A stretch of 40,066 bases of DNA from an uncultured Prevotellaceae bacterium (GTDB lineage: Bacteria > Bacteroidota > Bacteroidia > Bacteroidales > Bacteroidaceae), in the NCBI GenBank assembly GCA_902788605.1, contig CADAKX010000030.1:1-40066 (forward strand). The letters run 5' to 3'. Shown here in pieces: positions 1 through 7,750 of this stretch (its first letter is position 1; each line of letters opens with the position of its first letter). The notes beneath the pieces are model-generated. The model did not search any database. It worked only from the letters and a program-made list of their open reading frames with translations, and was not told the origin of the DNA. The position numbers and the translations under genes were made by a program.

Positions 1-108
1 AGATACAAAATCAAGTCCGTTGACTCAAAAAATCTCTGTAACTAACTATATTTCAATCATTTCAAAGAACGCTTAGCGATTTTTAGTGGACAACAATGAC
101 TGCGAACA

Positions 109-136
109 TTGAGTTCGTTATTGGATTGTATCTTTG
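109..136 (+). promoter_or_regulatory. Bacteroidetes-type promoter for the first gene
   Basis: TATCTTTG at 129-136 matches the TAnnTTTG -7 box, and a TTG lies at 109-111, 17 nt upstream. The match shows that a possible TTG start at 134 lies inside the promoter, so the ATG at 161 is the better start. Confidence 0.6.
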
Positions 137-160
137 CAACGAAAATTAGAAATACATTTT

Positions 161-946
161 ATGGCAACAAGAAAGACTACCCGTTATTGGAAGGAAAATA
201 AAGGCCAGTACACAAAGTGTCTCTGTTATTCTGACAAGTCTGGCCTTTATACTGATAAAGTTCCAGAAGGATCCAATCCTGAAGAACTATTGTACAGACC
301 ACATGGTTATACTGGCTACGTCATTAATAAAATCAGGATTCCCGATAGGAACATCGAAATTACCATCCTCACCAATTTTGGATATGGAAGTGCTTCATAT
401 CATAGCGCTGCTGTACAATTCGGCAATCGACGAATTCTTGACTTTGAACTGTCAAAGTTATATGTTTTAAATAATTGCAGCGTATCAACTCTTGATGTAC
501 CTACCTATAGCTGGGATCTTCTCTTTGAAAAGATAATCATTGCATGCAATAATGCATCAGTAGATAATCTCACGACCTCTGCTATTGCATATATTGATGA
601 GCTAAGCGATATGCTTGACAAGGACGAAATCTACATTAAAGGCGAAATTGACAAAGAGAATACAACGCGATGGGATGGCACTTTCTTGGTTACCTTGTTT
701 GCTGGGAAAAAGATTTTTGACATGTTGAAAGGTCTCGAAATAGCAAAAGTATCAGATCCTACCGTATTGAAATACATCATGAATTTGTGTAGAAAGTATA
801 TCATGAAAGTGAAAAACCTGAGTTTGGACTTTGAGGACTCCCGTACTTCTCAACTGTCAGAATATCTTCTCTCTGTTCACAAATTCATGTGCGCAAACGA
901 AGGAGGAATAGAGTATCTGAGCATGATATTAGATAAAGAAGTATAA
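161..946 (+). CDS. Hypothetical protein, 261 aa, AT-rich accessory region
   Basis: I do not recognise this family. The product is soluble, with no signal peptide or membrane segment. The N-terminus is basic (ATRKTTRYWKENKG), followed by a mixed alpha/beta stretch with several aromatics and a helical C-terminal half. ATG 161 is chosen over an upstream in-frame TTG at 134 because that TTG is part of the -7 box. It has its own promoter and is followed about 40 nt later by another promoter, so it is probably monocistronic. Its base composition resembles the neighbouring retron genes rather than the housekeeping genes to the right, which suggests acquisition with the accessory block. Membership in the retron system is possible but unproven. 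Confidence 0.6.
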   Translation: MATRKTTRYWKENKGQYTKCLCYSDKSGLYTDKVPEGSNPEELLYRPHGYTGYVINKIRIPDRNIEITILTNFGYGSASYHSAAVQFGNRRILDFELSKLYVLNNCSVSTLDVPTYSWDLLFEKIIIACNNASVDNLTTSAIAYIDELSDMLDKDEIYIKGEIDKENTTRWDGTFLVTLFAGKKIFDMLKGLEIAKVSDPTVLKYIMNLCRKYIMKVKNLSLDFEDSRTSQLSEYLLSVHKFMCANEGGIEYLSMILDKEV

Positions 947-956
947 AAAGTTGAAT

Positions 957-993
957 TTACGAATATACAATTCGTAATTATTATGTAAATTTG
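957..993 (+). promoter_or_regulatory. Promoter with an overlapping inverted repeat
   Basis: TAAATTTG at 986-993 is a good -7 box. Just upstream lies a perfect 8-bp inverted repeat, TTACGAAT (957-964) and ATTCGTAA (970-977), with a 5-nt spacer, placed where a repressor could cover the -33 region. There is no T-run after it, so it does not look like a terminator. Confidence 0.45.
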
Positions 994-1017
994 CATCAGA
1001 AAATTAAAACAGAGGTT

Positions 1018-1653
1018 ATGATGGAACTAAAAGAAAAAGCAGGTATCTACGCAGAAAAGAATGTTATTAGTGTTCTGAAGGAAGCATTTGCGCAAGTATA
1101 TTCAGCTGGTTATCGTGATGGTTACAGAGATCGAGAAGAGAAGATTCCTGTTGATTTGCGTGATGGCAAAACAGAATTTGTTGATCTTGGACTGAAAAGT
1201 GGAACGTTGTGGTCAAAAGACTATGAGAAAGAAGGGCTTAATCTTCAATTTCTTCCGTATTGTAGTGCAAATGACTTAGACATTCCAACAGTAAAACAAT
1301 GGGAAGAATTGCGCAAAGAATGTAGGTGGGTGTATACAACAAATAACAACTTAATCTCAGATAAAAACCTTAAAGATGTTTTATGTATCGGGCCAAATGG
1401 CAACAGTATAAAGTTTAATGTTACGGGATTTTATTGCGACAAAGAATTGCAAAAAAACGGTTCTGTCAATTGTTGGCTAAGGGGTGAAAATGACCTTGCT
1501 GAACACGAGAAATCATGCGGTTTTATTGGGCGAGAATTTCTTAGAAGTGACATTATAGGTAATAATATACATGAGTCTTATGGAACCAAGCATTCTGTAA
1601 TCAAGCAATTCTCAGGTTATAAACTTCCAATTCGTCTAGTTAAGGAAAAATAA
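1018..1653 (+). CDS. Hypothetical protein with an FVDLGLxSGTLW segment, 211 aa
   Basis: The start is ATG 1018 (a second ATG follows at 1021); an in-frame TTG at 991 lies inside the -7 box and is rejected. The first 45 residues are helical with a GYRDGYRDREE segment. Then comes FVDLGLKSGTLWS and later DIPTVKQWEEL, a pattern I associate with Bacteroidetes proteins of the Fibrobacter-succinogenes-paralogous or DUF1566-like kind; this assignment is from memory and tentative. No signal peptide is visible, so a cytoplasmic place is likely. It ends 51 nt before the retron RNA repeat begins. It could be an accessory gene of the retron or an unrelated cargo gene. Confidence 0.55.
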   Translation: MMELKEKAGIYAEKNVISVLKEAFAQVYSAGYRDGYRDREEKIPVDLRDGKTEFVDLGLKSGTLWSKDYEKEGLNLQFLPYCSANDLDIPTVKQWEELRKECRWVYTTNNNLISDKNLKDVLCIGPNGNSIKFNVTGFYCDKELQKNGSVNCWLRGENDLAEHEKSCGFIGREFLRSDIIGNNIHESYGTKHSVIKQFSGYKLPIRLVKEK

Positions 1654-1703
1654 TTATAGCACAAATATAGATTTCGAACTTTGTTCGTGTTTTCCCAAAA
1701 TAA

Positions 1704-1994
1704 AAGCGGTCTTTGACAAGTCTGGAAACTGAAATGGTATTTTGAATTTCGTCTTGCGTCGCGCAAGCCCTGCTCTCTCGGGAGTAGATTCGCAAGATGT
1801 CTTCAGTCTCTTCGGAGTTCTGGAGAGGAACAATGTTTAAGCGTTAACGTTGCACTATTACGTACGTTGTACATTGTTATTGTTTTTATGAGTTGTATAT
1901 TTTTATGACTTATATTTATGAGATGATATATTTTTATGATCTTATTCTTATACAAAGAAAAGACATTTCAGTAGAAAGACCTCAGAGACCGCTT
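1704..1994 (+). ncRNA. Retron non-coding RNA locus (putative msr-msd)
   Basis: Two perfect nested 9-bp inverted repeats enclose this locus: AAGCGGTCT 1704-1712 with AGACCGCTT 1986-1994, and ACTGAAATG 1728-1736 with CATTTCAGT 1964-1972. These fit the a1/a2 pairing of retrons. Inside are hairpins at 1753-1767 (6 bp, 3-nt loop), 1770-1787 (7 bp with one G-U), and 1800-1826 (7 bp, small internal loop, 3 bp, TTCG tetraloop). A long hairpin follows with an AACAATGT (1829-1836)/ACATTGTT (1871-1878) base and inner AACGT/ACGTT pairing, the likely msd. The second repeat ends 15 nt before the reverse transcriptase ATG, the usual retron layout. The exact branch guanosine and the msr/msd border cannot be fixed by eye. 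Confidence 0.75.
1883..1939 (+). repeat. Four direct repeats of TTTATGA within the retron RNA locus
   Basis: TTTTTATGA occurs at 1883-1891, 1900-1908 and 1931-1939, and a shorter ATTTATGA at 1914-1921, at steps of 17, 14 and 17 nt. They are direct, not inverted, and lie between the long hairpin and the closing repeat. They also create spurious ATG codons upstream of the reverse transcriptase. Confidence 0.6.
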
Positions 1995-2009
1995 CTTTAT
2001 AAAAGTGAA

Positions 2010-3455
2010 ATGGATAGAAAACAAATAGCTCAACAGGCTTCGCAATTAAAGACGAAAAAAGACCTTCTCAATATTCTCAACCTGATAAAAAAGGCTGAGA
2101 TTGAAGACTTGTGTCTCGATTCGTCAATGTTCCATCCATTCACAGAAAAGCAGCTCAACTTCTATTGTAACCCTAACCATACTTTTCATCGTTATAGACA
2201 GTTCAAGATAAAAAAGAAGTCTGGTGGTTTCCGGCAAATAACAGCACCAAGGACTCAGAGTTATATGATGATGCTTTCTGCTATCAATGAATTATTGCGT
2301 TCAGTATACACTCCATCGGAATATGCGATGGGATTTACCGATGGACGTTCTGTTGTCACCAATGCTAATGTTCATGTTGGCATGGAATATGTGTACAACA
2401 TTGATTTAAAAGATTTCTTTCCCAGCATCCATCAGGCACGTGTTTGGAAAAGGTTACAAGTGCCTCCCTTTAAATTCACACAGCCCATAGCGAATTTATT
2501 GGCGGGTTTATGCTGTATGAAGGAAAGTCGAGAGGATGGAAAAGGTAATAAAACAGACGTATATGTACTTCCCCAGGGAGCACCAACATCTCCCATTATT
2601 ACTAATATGATATGCGATAAACTTGACTATTATCTGAGCAGATTAGCCAAGCGTTTTAATATGAACTATACACGCTATGCAGATGACATAACCTTTTCAT
2701 CTATGCGTTTTGTGTATGGAAAAAACGGTAAGTTCATACAGGAACTCCATCGGATCATTAAGGAACAAGGGTTTACTATCAACGAATCCAAAACACGATT
2801 GCAACGAAGGGGGGCTAGACAGGAAGTGACTGGCATTATTGTTAGTGACAAACTTAATGTCACACAAAAATATGTTCGTGATATCCGTAACTTATTATAT
2901 ATGTGGGACAGATATGGTTATAATGTTGCATACAACAAATTCTTTCCAAAGTATAAGGAAGAGAAAGGCTATGTCAAGAAGGGTAATCCAGACTTGATTA
3001 ACGTGATTGATGGGAAACTCATGTACTTGAAAATGGTGAAAGGTAAAGACGATTCTGTCTATACTAGACTCCATACAAAGTTCATCAAATTAGCGAATAA
3101 GGATGTCATTGCTGAAAAGACGAACTCAAAGGGTGTAACTTATTTGGAAACGAATAGTATTGCTGATTTCGAAAAGAAAAACTCCACCAAAATCATCCTT
3201 GCCGTTAGTGAAAAAGGACACCATTACGCTTATTTCGTGCTTAACGAGAAAAAGATTCTGGTATCTGTCAATAAATCTCTCACTATTGAAGAAGAACAAA
3301 ATAAAGATATTCTCGTCATATCAACTTGTCGAGGTAAGGATGACAAACCCTTCTGGCTTATTCACAGGAAGGATAAAGTGATGGTACCACCTCCTCCTAT
3401 CGTTGACATCGATGAATTAAATAAAGAATTGGATTCACTACTAAATACGTGCTAA
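2010..3455 (+). CDS. Retron reverse transcriptase with C-terminal extension, 481 aa
   Basis: It copies part of its cognate RNA into multicopy single-stranded DNA (family knowledge). Visible motifs: NANVH at 118-122, the retron-specific NAxxH; IDLKDFFPSI at 131-140 with the first catalytic Asp; LPQGAPTSP at 187-195; YADD at 223-226; and EVTG at 272-275, the retron VTG motif. The RT core ends near residue 300. A further 180 or so residues, ending in a proline run (PPPPI) and a helical tail, form an extension that I do not recognise. An open frame exists back to 1893, but that part runs through the RNA locus; ATG 2010 just after the closing repeat is the sensible start. The next gene begins 1 nt after the stop, so the two are co-translated. 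Confidence 0.92.
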   Translation: MDRKQIAQQASQLKTKKDLLNILNLIKKAEIEDLCLDSSMFHPFTEKQLNFYCNPNHTFHRYRQFKIKKKSGGFRQITAPRTQSYMMMLSAINELLRSVYTPSEYAMGFTDGRSVVTNANVHVGMEYVYNIDLKDFFPSIHQARVWKRLQVPPFKFTQPIANLLAGLCCMKESREDGKGNKTDVYVLPQGAPTSPIITNMICDKLDYYLSRLAKRFNMNYTRYADDITFSSMRFVYGKNGKFIQELHRIIKEQGFTINESKTRLQRRGARQEVTGIIVSDKLNVTQKYVRDIRNLLYMWDRYGYNVAYNKFFPKYKEEKGYVKKGNPDLINVIDGKLMYLKMVKGKDDSVYTRLHTKFIKLANKDVIAEKTNSKGVTYLETNSIADFEKKNSTKIILAVSEKGHHYAYFVLNEKKILVSVNKSLTIEEEQNKDILVISTCRGKDDKPFWLIHRKDKVMVPPPPIVDIDELNKELDSLLNTC

Positions 3456-3456
3456 T

Positions 3457-4383
3457 ATGGAAGAAAATAAAAAAGCTGCCATAGAAAAGATATATTTGTT
3501 GACAAAGCAAGATGCCGAATTTAATGAAGAGTTGCGAAAGAAGTTAGGAATAGCCTCTGTCGCAAATTCTGCTATAATAGAAGACGAACGTTTGAATCAG
3601 ATATACGAATACTGTATAGAGGAAATTATTCGTAAACAGGCTGAAGAATTTTATAAAGAATTTCCCATTGCTTCTATTATACCAACGTTGATAGATGATT
3701 ATGTAAGAATGGAATCTTTCCATCGGAAAGACAATTTTGGCGATTTCTGTTTAGCATTGTATCAGCAGATTGAGAATATTTCAAACAAAATATGTGAATC
3801 TTCTGATTTTGCAGAAATTACAGATAGAATGTGGGGGCATTTGGCTTATGTAAAAGCTCCTGAGGGACAACAAGAACCAGATCTCAGAGACAGAACTGGT
3901 AAAACAGATATTGCGAATTTTATTTTTTGGGGAACTAGTAAAAGTGGACTGCCTAATGCTGTAGAAAAGTCTAAAAAATCTCTCCAGAATCAATTCGCAT
4001 CTGATAAATTGAGAATTATTGTATATTTCTATGGTTATGGAACAAAATTGAAAAATAGTGATTTTGATAGTTTTCGTGAAATTACAGGCTTGTTAAATGA
4101 CATCTATCAATGCAGGAATATGAACCATAGGGGTAATACATTAACCCAATGGGAAGAAGAAGCGCTTGGTCGGATTATTCCAATGAAATCATTCTATTAT
4201 TTCAAGTTTTTAGGCTGTTTGGCTCAGTTTGTAGATTATGTGCGAAATGGTTCAAAGATGATTCCGGAAATTGCAACTTATGCAAAATCGATTGAAGTCA
4301 AAAAGGTCGGGATCGAACTGGATGTAAAAGGTAAAATTGACCTTTCTCAATTTGATAAGTACAAAAAGAAGCAAAAGAAGTAA
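3457..4383 (+). CDS. Retron-linked alpha-helical protein of unknown family, 308 aa
   Basis: The family is not recognised. Two helical regions (about 45-115 and 165-265) flank a short beta/loop region around residues 127-160. The segment CRNMNHRG at 219-226 contains R-N-x-x-H, which recalls the R-x(4-6)-H signature of HEPN RNases but is one residue too short, so a HEPN assignment is only a guess. The C-terminus is very lysine-rich. The gene starts 1 nt after the reverse transcriptase and its TAA overlaps the next ATG (TAATG), so all three genes form one tightly coupled operon. By position it is a candidate effector or effector partner held in check by the reverse transcriptase-RNA/DNA complex; this is inference from retron biology. 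Confidence 0.75.
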   Translation: MEENKKAAIEKIYLLTKQDAEFNEELRKKLGIASVANSAIIEDERLNQIYEYCIEEIIRKQAEEFYKEFPIASIIPTLIDDYVRMESFHRKDNFGDFCLALYQQIENISNKICESSDFAEITDRMWGHLAYVKAPEGQQEPDLRDRTGKTDIANFIFWGTSKSGLPNAVEKSKKSLQNQFASDKLRIIVYFYGYGTKLKNSDFDSFREITGLLNDIYQCRNMNHRGNTLTQWEEEALGRIIPMKSFYYFKFLGCLAQFVDYVRNGSKMIPEIATYAKSIEVKKVGIELDVKGKIDLSQFDKYKKKQKK

Positions 4384-5576
4384 TGCAAAAGGTCTATTTT
4401 GAGAATATTGAGAGTGTTTTATCAACGAACATTGCATCTGCGGAAAAAAGAATATATATTGCAGTTGCATGGTTTACTAACGTTGTTTTATTCAATAAAC
4501 TCCTTGATGCTTTAAAACAAAGTGTCGAAATAAAAGTTTTGATATTGGATGACCTCCTGAATCGAAACGAATTTGGTTTAGACTTTGGAGCATTATCTAA
4601 TCAAGGTGCAGAAGTTAGGTTTGCTGTTCCAAGCAATGGAACTATGCACCATAAATTCTGTGTAGTAGACAACAAGGTCATAACGGGCTCATATAACTGG
4701 ACGTATTACGCAAATAAGAATAATGAAAATGTCATGCTCACAGACGAACCTGATGCAGTGAGGGCTTATTGTAACGAATTTGAGAATCTCTTAAACACCG
4801 CTTCTCCGATCAAGCTCCCTTATGAGCATCTGAAATGGACAGATGTGAAAGAAGGAGATTTCTCAGAACTTCGTAGAAATATATTCAGAGAAGTAATTAC
4901 CCAAAATGATGTTCATCGAGAACTGAAGAGCATTAAGCTTATTAATCTTGACCATGCTTATAAAAGTGGTAATGCGGAAGAGTTGGCAAATGCTGCTTTG
5001 CTCCCCGTAAAACGGCGTTTTAGAACGATTACAGATGTCTTGACAAGTCGTAGTCAAGACTTCATGTTTAAATTATGGGAGGAGAATCATGTCGGAAAGC
5101 CTTTTGATAATGTTGATGGATGCGCATATATTGGTAAATGGTGGTATATTCCATATAGTCTGAAGGAAAATCAATATCATCGCGAATTTATAGAAGGCAC
5201 ATTAAAGACAAACGCTGGTAGAAATAACGTTTTCTCAAAAGGGCTAAACCTACAAATCTATGATGAGGAATATATAGCCGAAGTAAAGAAATTTTTGCGT
5301 GGCAATACTTTGTCGTTTGCTACTAGTAAGTTTCTTCCAGACAGTATGCTTCGAATAGACCATGCTAAGATGTTCTTCTATCAATTTTCCTCGCCAATGT
5401 ATAATAGAAGCCAACCGAGAAAATGGCCAAACACGATGCAAAGAACTATTTCTGCAATAAATATATTTAGTATAGTCAAAGAAGTTGATGGCAACAGCGT
5501 TGAATTTTATGAAGGATGGGATCCGCAGAAGAGAGGAGAAAAAATTATGAAAGAGTTCTTTGAAAAAGCAATATAA
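4383..5576 (+). CDS. PLD-superfamily (single HKD) nuclease-like protein, retron operon, 397 aa
   Basis: Residues 1-140 form one phospholipase D-type domain: the HKD motif reads HHKFCVVD at 89-96 (H89, K91, D96), followed by TGSYNW at 101-106 and NNENVM at 113-118, both typical of single-HKD enzymes of the Nuc/BfiI type that dimerise to build an active site. The remaining 250 residues are an unrecognised domain, rich in aromatics, that could bind nucleic acid or the partner protein. Start and stop overlap the preceding gene (TAATG), implying translational coupling and fixed stoichiometry. In the retron context, a nuclease effector that degrades DNA or RNA on phage infection is the natural hypothesis. 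A lipid substrate cannot be ruled out from sequence alone. Confidence 0.85.
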   Translation: MQKVYFENIESVLSTNIASAEKRIYIAVAWFTNVVLFNKLLDALKQSVEIKVLILDDLLNRNEFGLDFGALSNQGAEVRFAVPSNGTMHHKFCVVDNKVITGSYNWTYYANKNNENVMLTDEPDAVRAYCNEFENLLNTASPIKLPYEHLKWTDVKEGDFSELRRNIFREVITQNDVHRELKSIKLINLDHAYKSGNAEELANAALLPVKRRFRTITDVLTSRSQDFMFKLWEENHVGKPFDNVDGCAYIGKWWYIPYSLKENQYHREFIEGTLKTNAGRNNVFSKGLNLQIYDEEYIAEVKKFLRGNTLSFATSKFLPDSMLRIDHAKMFFYQFSSPMYNRSQPRKWPNTMQRTISAINIFSIVKEVDGNSVEFYEGWDPQKRGEKIMKEFFEKAI

Positions 5577-5803
5577 TAGATTTTGTTTATATAAACGAGC
5601 ATAGTGTTCGCAATCTCGTTGCAACTTTGCATTAGAAATGCAGACATATCCCGAATTAATATAAGTCTATGATGCCAATAATCTTTCATAAAAGAAATGA
5701 GTGTTGGAAATCGTGAAAATCAACTTGTATAAGTTTAATACATCCGTTTTTAAAATGTAAATTTTCATCTGCTTGAGAATCTCCAGGTTATGAAACACCT
5801 TCC

Positions 5804-6094
5804 ATGGACGATTTAAATAAACTTGATAAAAAAATTAAAAGAATGATTGACTACTCTATAGACAAATACATAATTAAGAACAATCGAACCCTCCAATTCG
5901 ATGATTTTGACGATTTTGACCGCGTTAAACAGGTTTTCATTGCATCCGATTTCGACATTTCTCAGAATTGTGCCAATCATTTTAAAGGGATGAAGAGCCT
6001 TGAAAGATTCGAGGTGTTGGAAAAGCATAGCCGTTTCCTATATTCATTTGGACGATATCATTTGGGATGCAAAGAACAATTTGAAATGGATTGA
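5804..6094 (+). CDS. Small hypothetical protein, 96 aa
   Basis: The family is not recognised. It is a charged, helical, probably cytoplasmic protein, with a lysine-rich N-terminus (LDKKIKRMIDYSIDKYI) and an Asp/Phe-rich middle (FDDFDDFDR). It lies 227 nt after the PLD gene. That gap contains a near-consensus -7 box (CAACTTTG, 5622-5629) and an AT-rich leader of roughly 170 nt in which I see no other gene. The next gene follows after 51 nt in the same direction, so the two may be a pair. Size and pairing would suit an antitoxin-like or regulatory role, but nothing specific supports that. Confidence 0.5.
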   Translation: MDDLNKLDKKIKRMIDYSIDKYIIKNNRTLQFDDFDDFDRVKQVFIASDFDISQNCANHFKGMKSLERFEVLEKHSRFLYSFGRYHLGCKEQFEMD

Positions 6095-6145
6095 GAATAA
6101 CAGGAATGAAATCTGATAGTATATTGATGTGTAGCTATAAATACA

Positions 6146-7042
6146 ATGACAGATTACGATTATATTTTGGAACAATGCAGACAATGCAATGATGGCCTTT
6201 GGAATACCCTCGTAAAAGCGATTCCTACTAGCAGGTTGGTAAAAACATTGTATTACACTTGTGATGAATATAAAAGAATACATCCACAAGATAGTTTTTC
6301 GTATAGTCGAGAGACATTTAGAGCAGCTTATGATTCCATAAGGGACGAATTGAGAAGGCGCTATATGGCAGATGTAGATTGTGAAGTTATTGAGAATGCA
6401 TTTAATCATACAACACCTGAAAATAAAGAATGGATAAAATATCAGAAGAATAAACGCAAGGCCGCAGAAAAACGATATCAAGACCCATTCCTGGAGAGGT
6501 TGATGGACTACGAGGTGTTTGCTGATAAAGAGGTCGTGGACGGTGGTATACTGGGATATGATACTGTGATTAGCATAAAAGTTCGCCGCGATTTCTGGGA
6601 TGAAGAAGGAAAAAGAATAAGCGCAGTTAACTATATATTGTATGCGTGTGGTGCTATGCCTCAGTTAATTGGTCTGGACGACGAGGTCGTTTTAGCTGTG
6701 TTATCTGATTATCACATGTTAGACTCTGTACTTGATGATGTAGGGAGAAATACAGATTCACGTAAGATAGACGAGATCTTGAGAAAAGAATACAATAAGG
6801 ATTTTGTTCTTGGTTGTATGCTTGTTGAAAAGTTTATCCATATAATTGCCCCAAGGGCCAATGTCAAGGTAAGATGCTATGGTAAAGACTATTTGTTGGG
6901 ACGTTTTGTTGCAGAGAGCGCTAACGAGTTGTTCTCAGCAATCAATTCTATTGAAGAGATTAAAGAATTGGCACCAATGAGTAAAAAGATGGATGATTTT
7001 ATCGACTTGCTTAACAATTTACATAAAGACAGAATCAAATAA
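6146..7042 (+). CDS. Hypothetical protein, 298 aa, partner of the 96-aa gene
   Basis: The family is not recognised. It has no signal peptide or membrane segment. The first 120 residues are helical and strongly basic near NKRKAAEKR (about 112-120). A beta-containing middle (GYDTVISIKVRRDFWDEEG) and a helical C-terminal half follow. CRQCND near the N-terminus (residues 11-16) holds a Cys-x-x-Cys pair, but no second pair is evident, so a zinc ribbon is not supported. It lies 51 nt downstream of the small gene and is the last gene with the AT-rich composition, marking the right edge of the accessory block at about 7050. Confidence 0.55.
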   Translation: MTDYDYILEQCRQCNDGLWNTLVKAIPTSRLVKTLYYTCDEYKRIHPQDSFSYSRETFRAAYDSIRDELRRRYMADVDCEVIENAFNHTTPENKEWIKYQKNKRKAAEKRYQDPFLERLMDYEVFADKEVVDGGILGYDTVISIKVRRDFWDEEGKRISAVNYILYACGAMPQLIGLDDEVVLAVLSDYHMLDSVLDDVGRNTDSRKIDEILRKEYNKDFVLGCMLVEKFIHIIAPRANVKVRCYGKDYLLGRFVAESANELFSAINSIEEIKELAPMSKKMDDFIDLLNNLHKDRIK

Positions 7043-7111
7043 TATGAGTTCATGTATATGCAGGGAATGATGAAAAGAGATGGGGCTTCATTAGTGTTGC
7101 TTTTATTCTCC

Positions 7112-7162
7112 TTCGCAAGGCTTGCGAACGTTTCTTCGTTTCAAAATAGTTTTGTACCTTTG
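7112..7162 (+). promoter_or_regulatory. Inverted repeat and promoter ahead of the 191-aa gene
   Basis: TACCTTTG at 7155-7162 is the -7 box, with a weak TTTC at 7131-7134. Just upstream, TTCGCAAG (7112-7119) and CTTGCGAA (7121-7128) form an 8-bp inverted repeat with a single-base centre, a possible operator. No T-run follows, so a terminator is less likely. The ATG at 7171 is only 9 nt after the -7 box. Confidence 0.5.
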
Positions 7163-7170
7163 CAAACGGT

Positions 7171-7746
7171 ATGGCGGAGCAGCGACTGACAGCGGAAGAG
7201 GTGGCTCTGGAGGTGAGACGACTGACGGAGCAACTGGTGGCAGCAGGACGGAAAGACCTGGTGCTGAAAGCCATTGGTGTGCCGCTGCTGGAGGAGTTGC
7301 GCATAGAGGCGGCACGAGGGAAGCTGTCGAGACTGGTGATTACGGAGGACTATCGTTTTGTTCTTGCTGACTATAACAACAGGGAGGTGGAGCTGCAGCC
7401 TGTGCACAAGGCGGTGTATCTGCTGTTCCTGAACCATCCGGAGGGCATCGAGTTCAAACGACTGGCGGACTATCGGGAGGAGTTGCTGGGCCTCTATATG
7501 AAGACGGCGCGCTGGATGGACAAGGAGAAGATAGAGGAAAGCGTGGATAAGCTGGTGAACCCGCTGGACAATGCCATCAACGAGAAGTGCTCGAGAATCA
7601 AGAAGGTGTTTCTGGAATTGATGGATGAGTATCGCGCCAGCTATTACATCATCAGCGGACATACGCAGAAGCATATCGCTGGACGTGTGTGGTACGAAAG
7701 ACTGAAGGTGATCACGCTGCCAAGGGAGTTGGTGGAGATTTATTGA
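7171..7746 (+). CDS. Conserved-looking hypothetical protein, 191 aa
   Basis: I cannot name the family. It is soluble and mostly helical, with a charged N-terminal helix (AEQRLTAEEVALEVRRLTEQ), a short central beta part (RLVITEDYRFVLADY), and a region VHKAVYLLFLNHPEGIEF that resembles the winged-helix-like N-terminal element of some Bacteroidetes regulators; that resemblance is tentative. Codon usage is GC-rich, unlike the block on its left. It stands 44 nt upstream of the ftsZ-like gene, joined by a tandem-repeat leader, so co-transcription is likely. Confidence 0.6.
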   Translation: MAEQRLTAEEVALEVRRLTEQLVAAGRKDLVLKAIGVPLLEELRIEAARGKLSRLVITEDYRFVLADYNNREVELQPVHKAVYLLFLNHPEGIEFKRLADYREELLGLYMKTARWMDKEKIEESVDKLVNPLDNAINEKCSRIKKVFLELMDEYRASYYIISGHTQKHIAGRVWYERLKVITLPRELVEIY

Positions 7747-7750
7747 AGGA

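Noticed and set aside
1-133. Integrase or att site at the left edge
   Set aside because: No recombinase text, tRNA end or long repeat matching the right side of the AT-rich block could be found; the block's mode of entry remains open.
134-160. Upstream TTG start for the first gene
   Set aside because: It lies inside the TATCTTTG -7 box, so it would not be in the mRNA. The same argument applies to the TTG at 991.
1675-1687. CGAAC/GTTCG hairpin as part of the retron RNA
   Set aside because: It lies outside the enclosing inverted repeats, and only 5 bp pair. It may be a weak terminator of the preceding gene.
1893-2009. N-terminal 39-residue extension of the RT
   Set aside because: The frame runs through the AT-rich repeats and the closing inverted repeat of the retron RNA, and the added peptide has no RT character.
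5585-5596. GTTTATATAAAC palindrome after the PLD gene as terminator
   Set aside because: It is a pure AT-rich palindrome without a loop or a T-run; it would form a weak hairpin.
7112-7128. Inverted repeat as a terminator for the 298-aa gene
   Set aside because: It is followed by mixed sequence rather than a T-run, and it lies next to a -7 box; an operator is more plausible.
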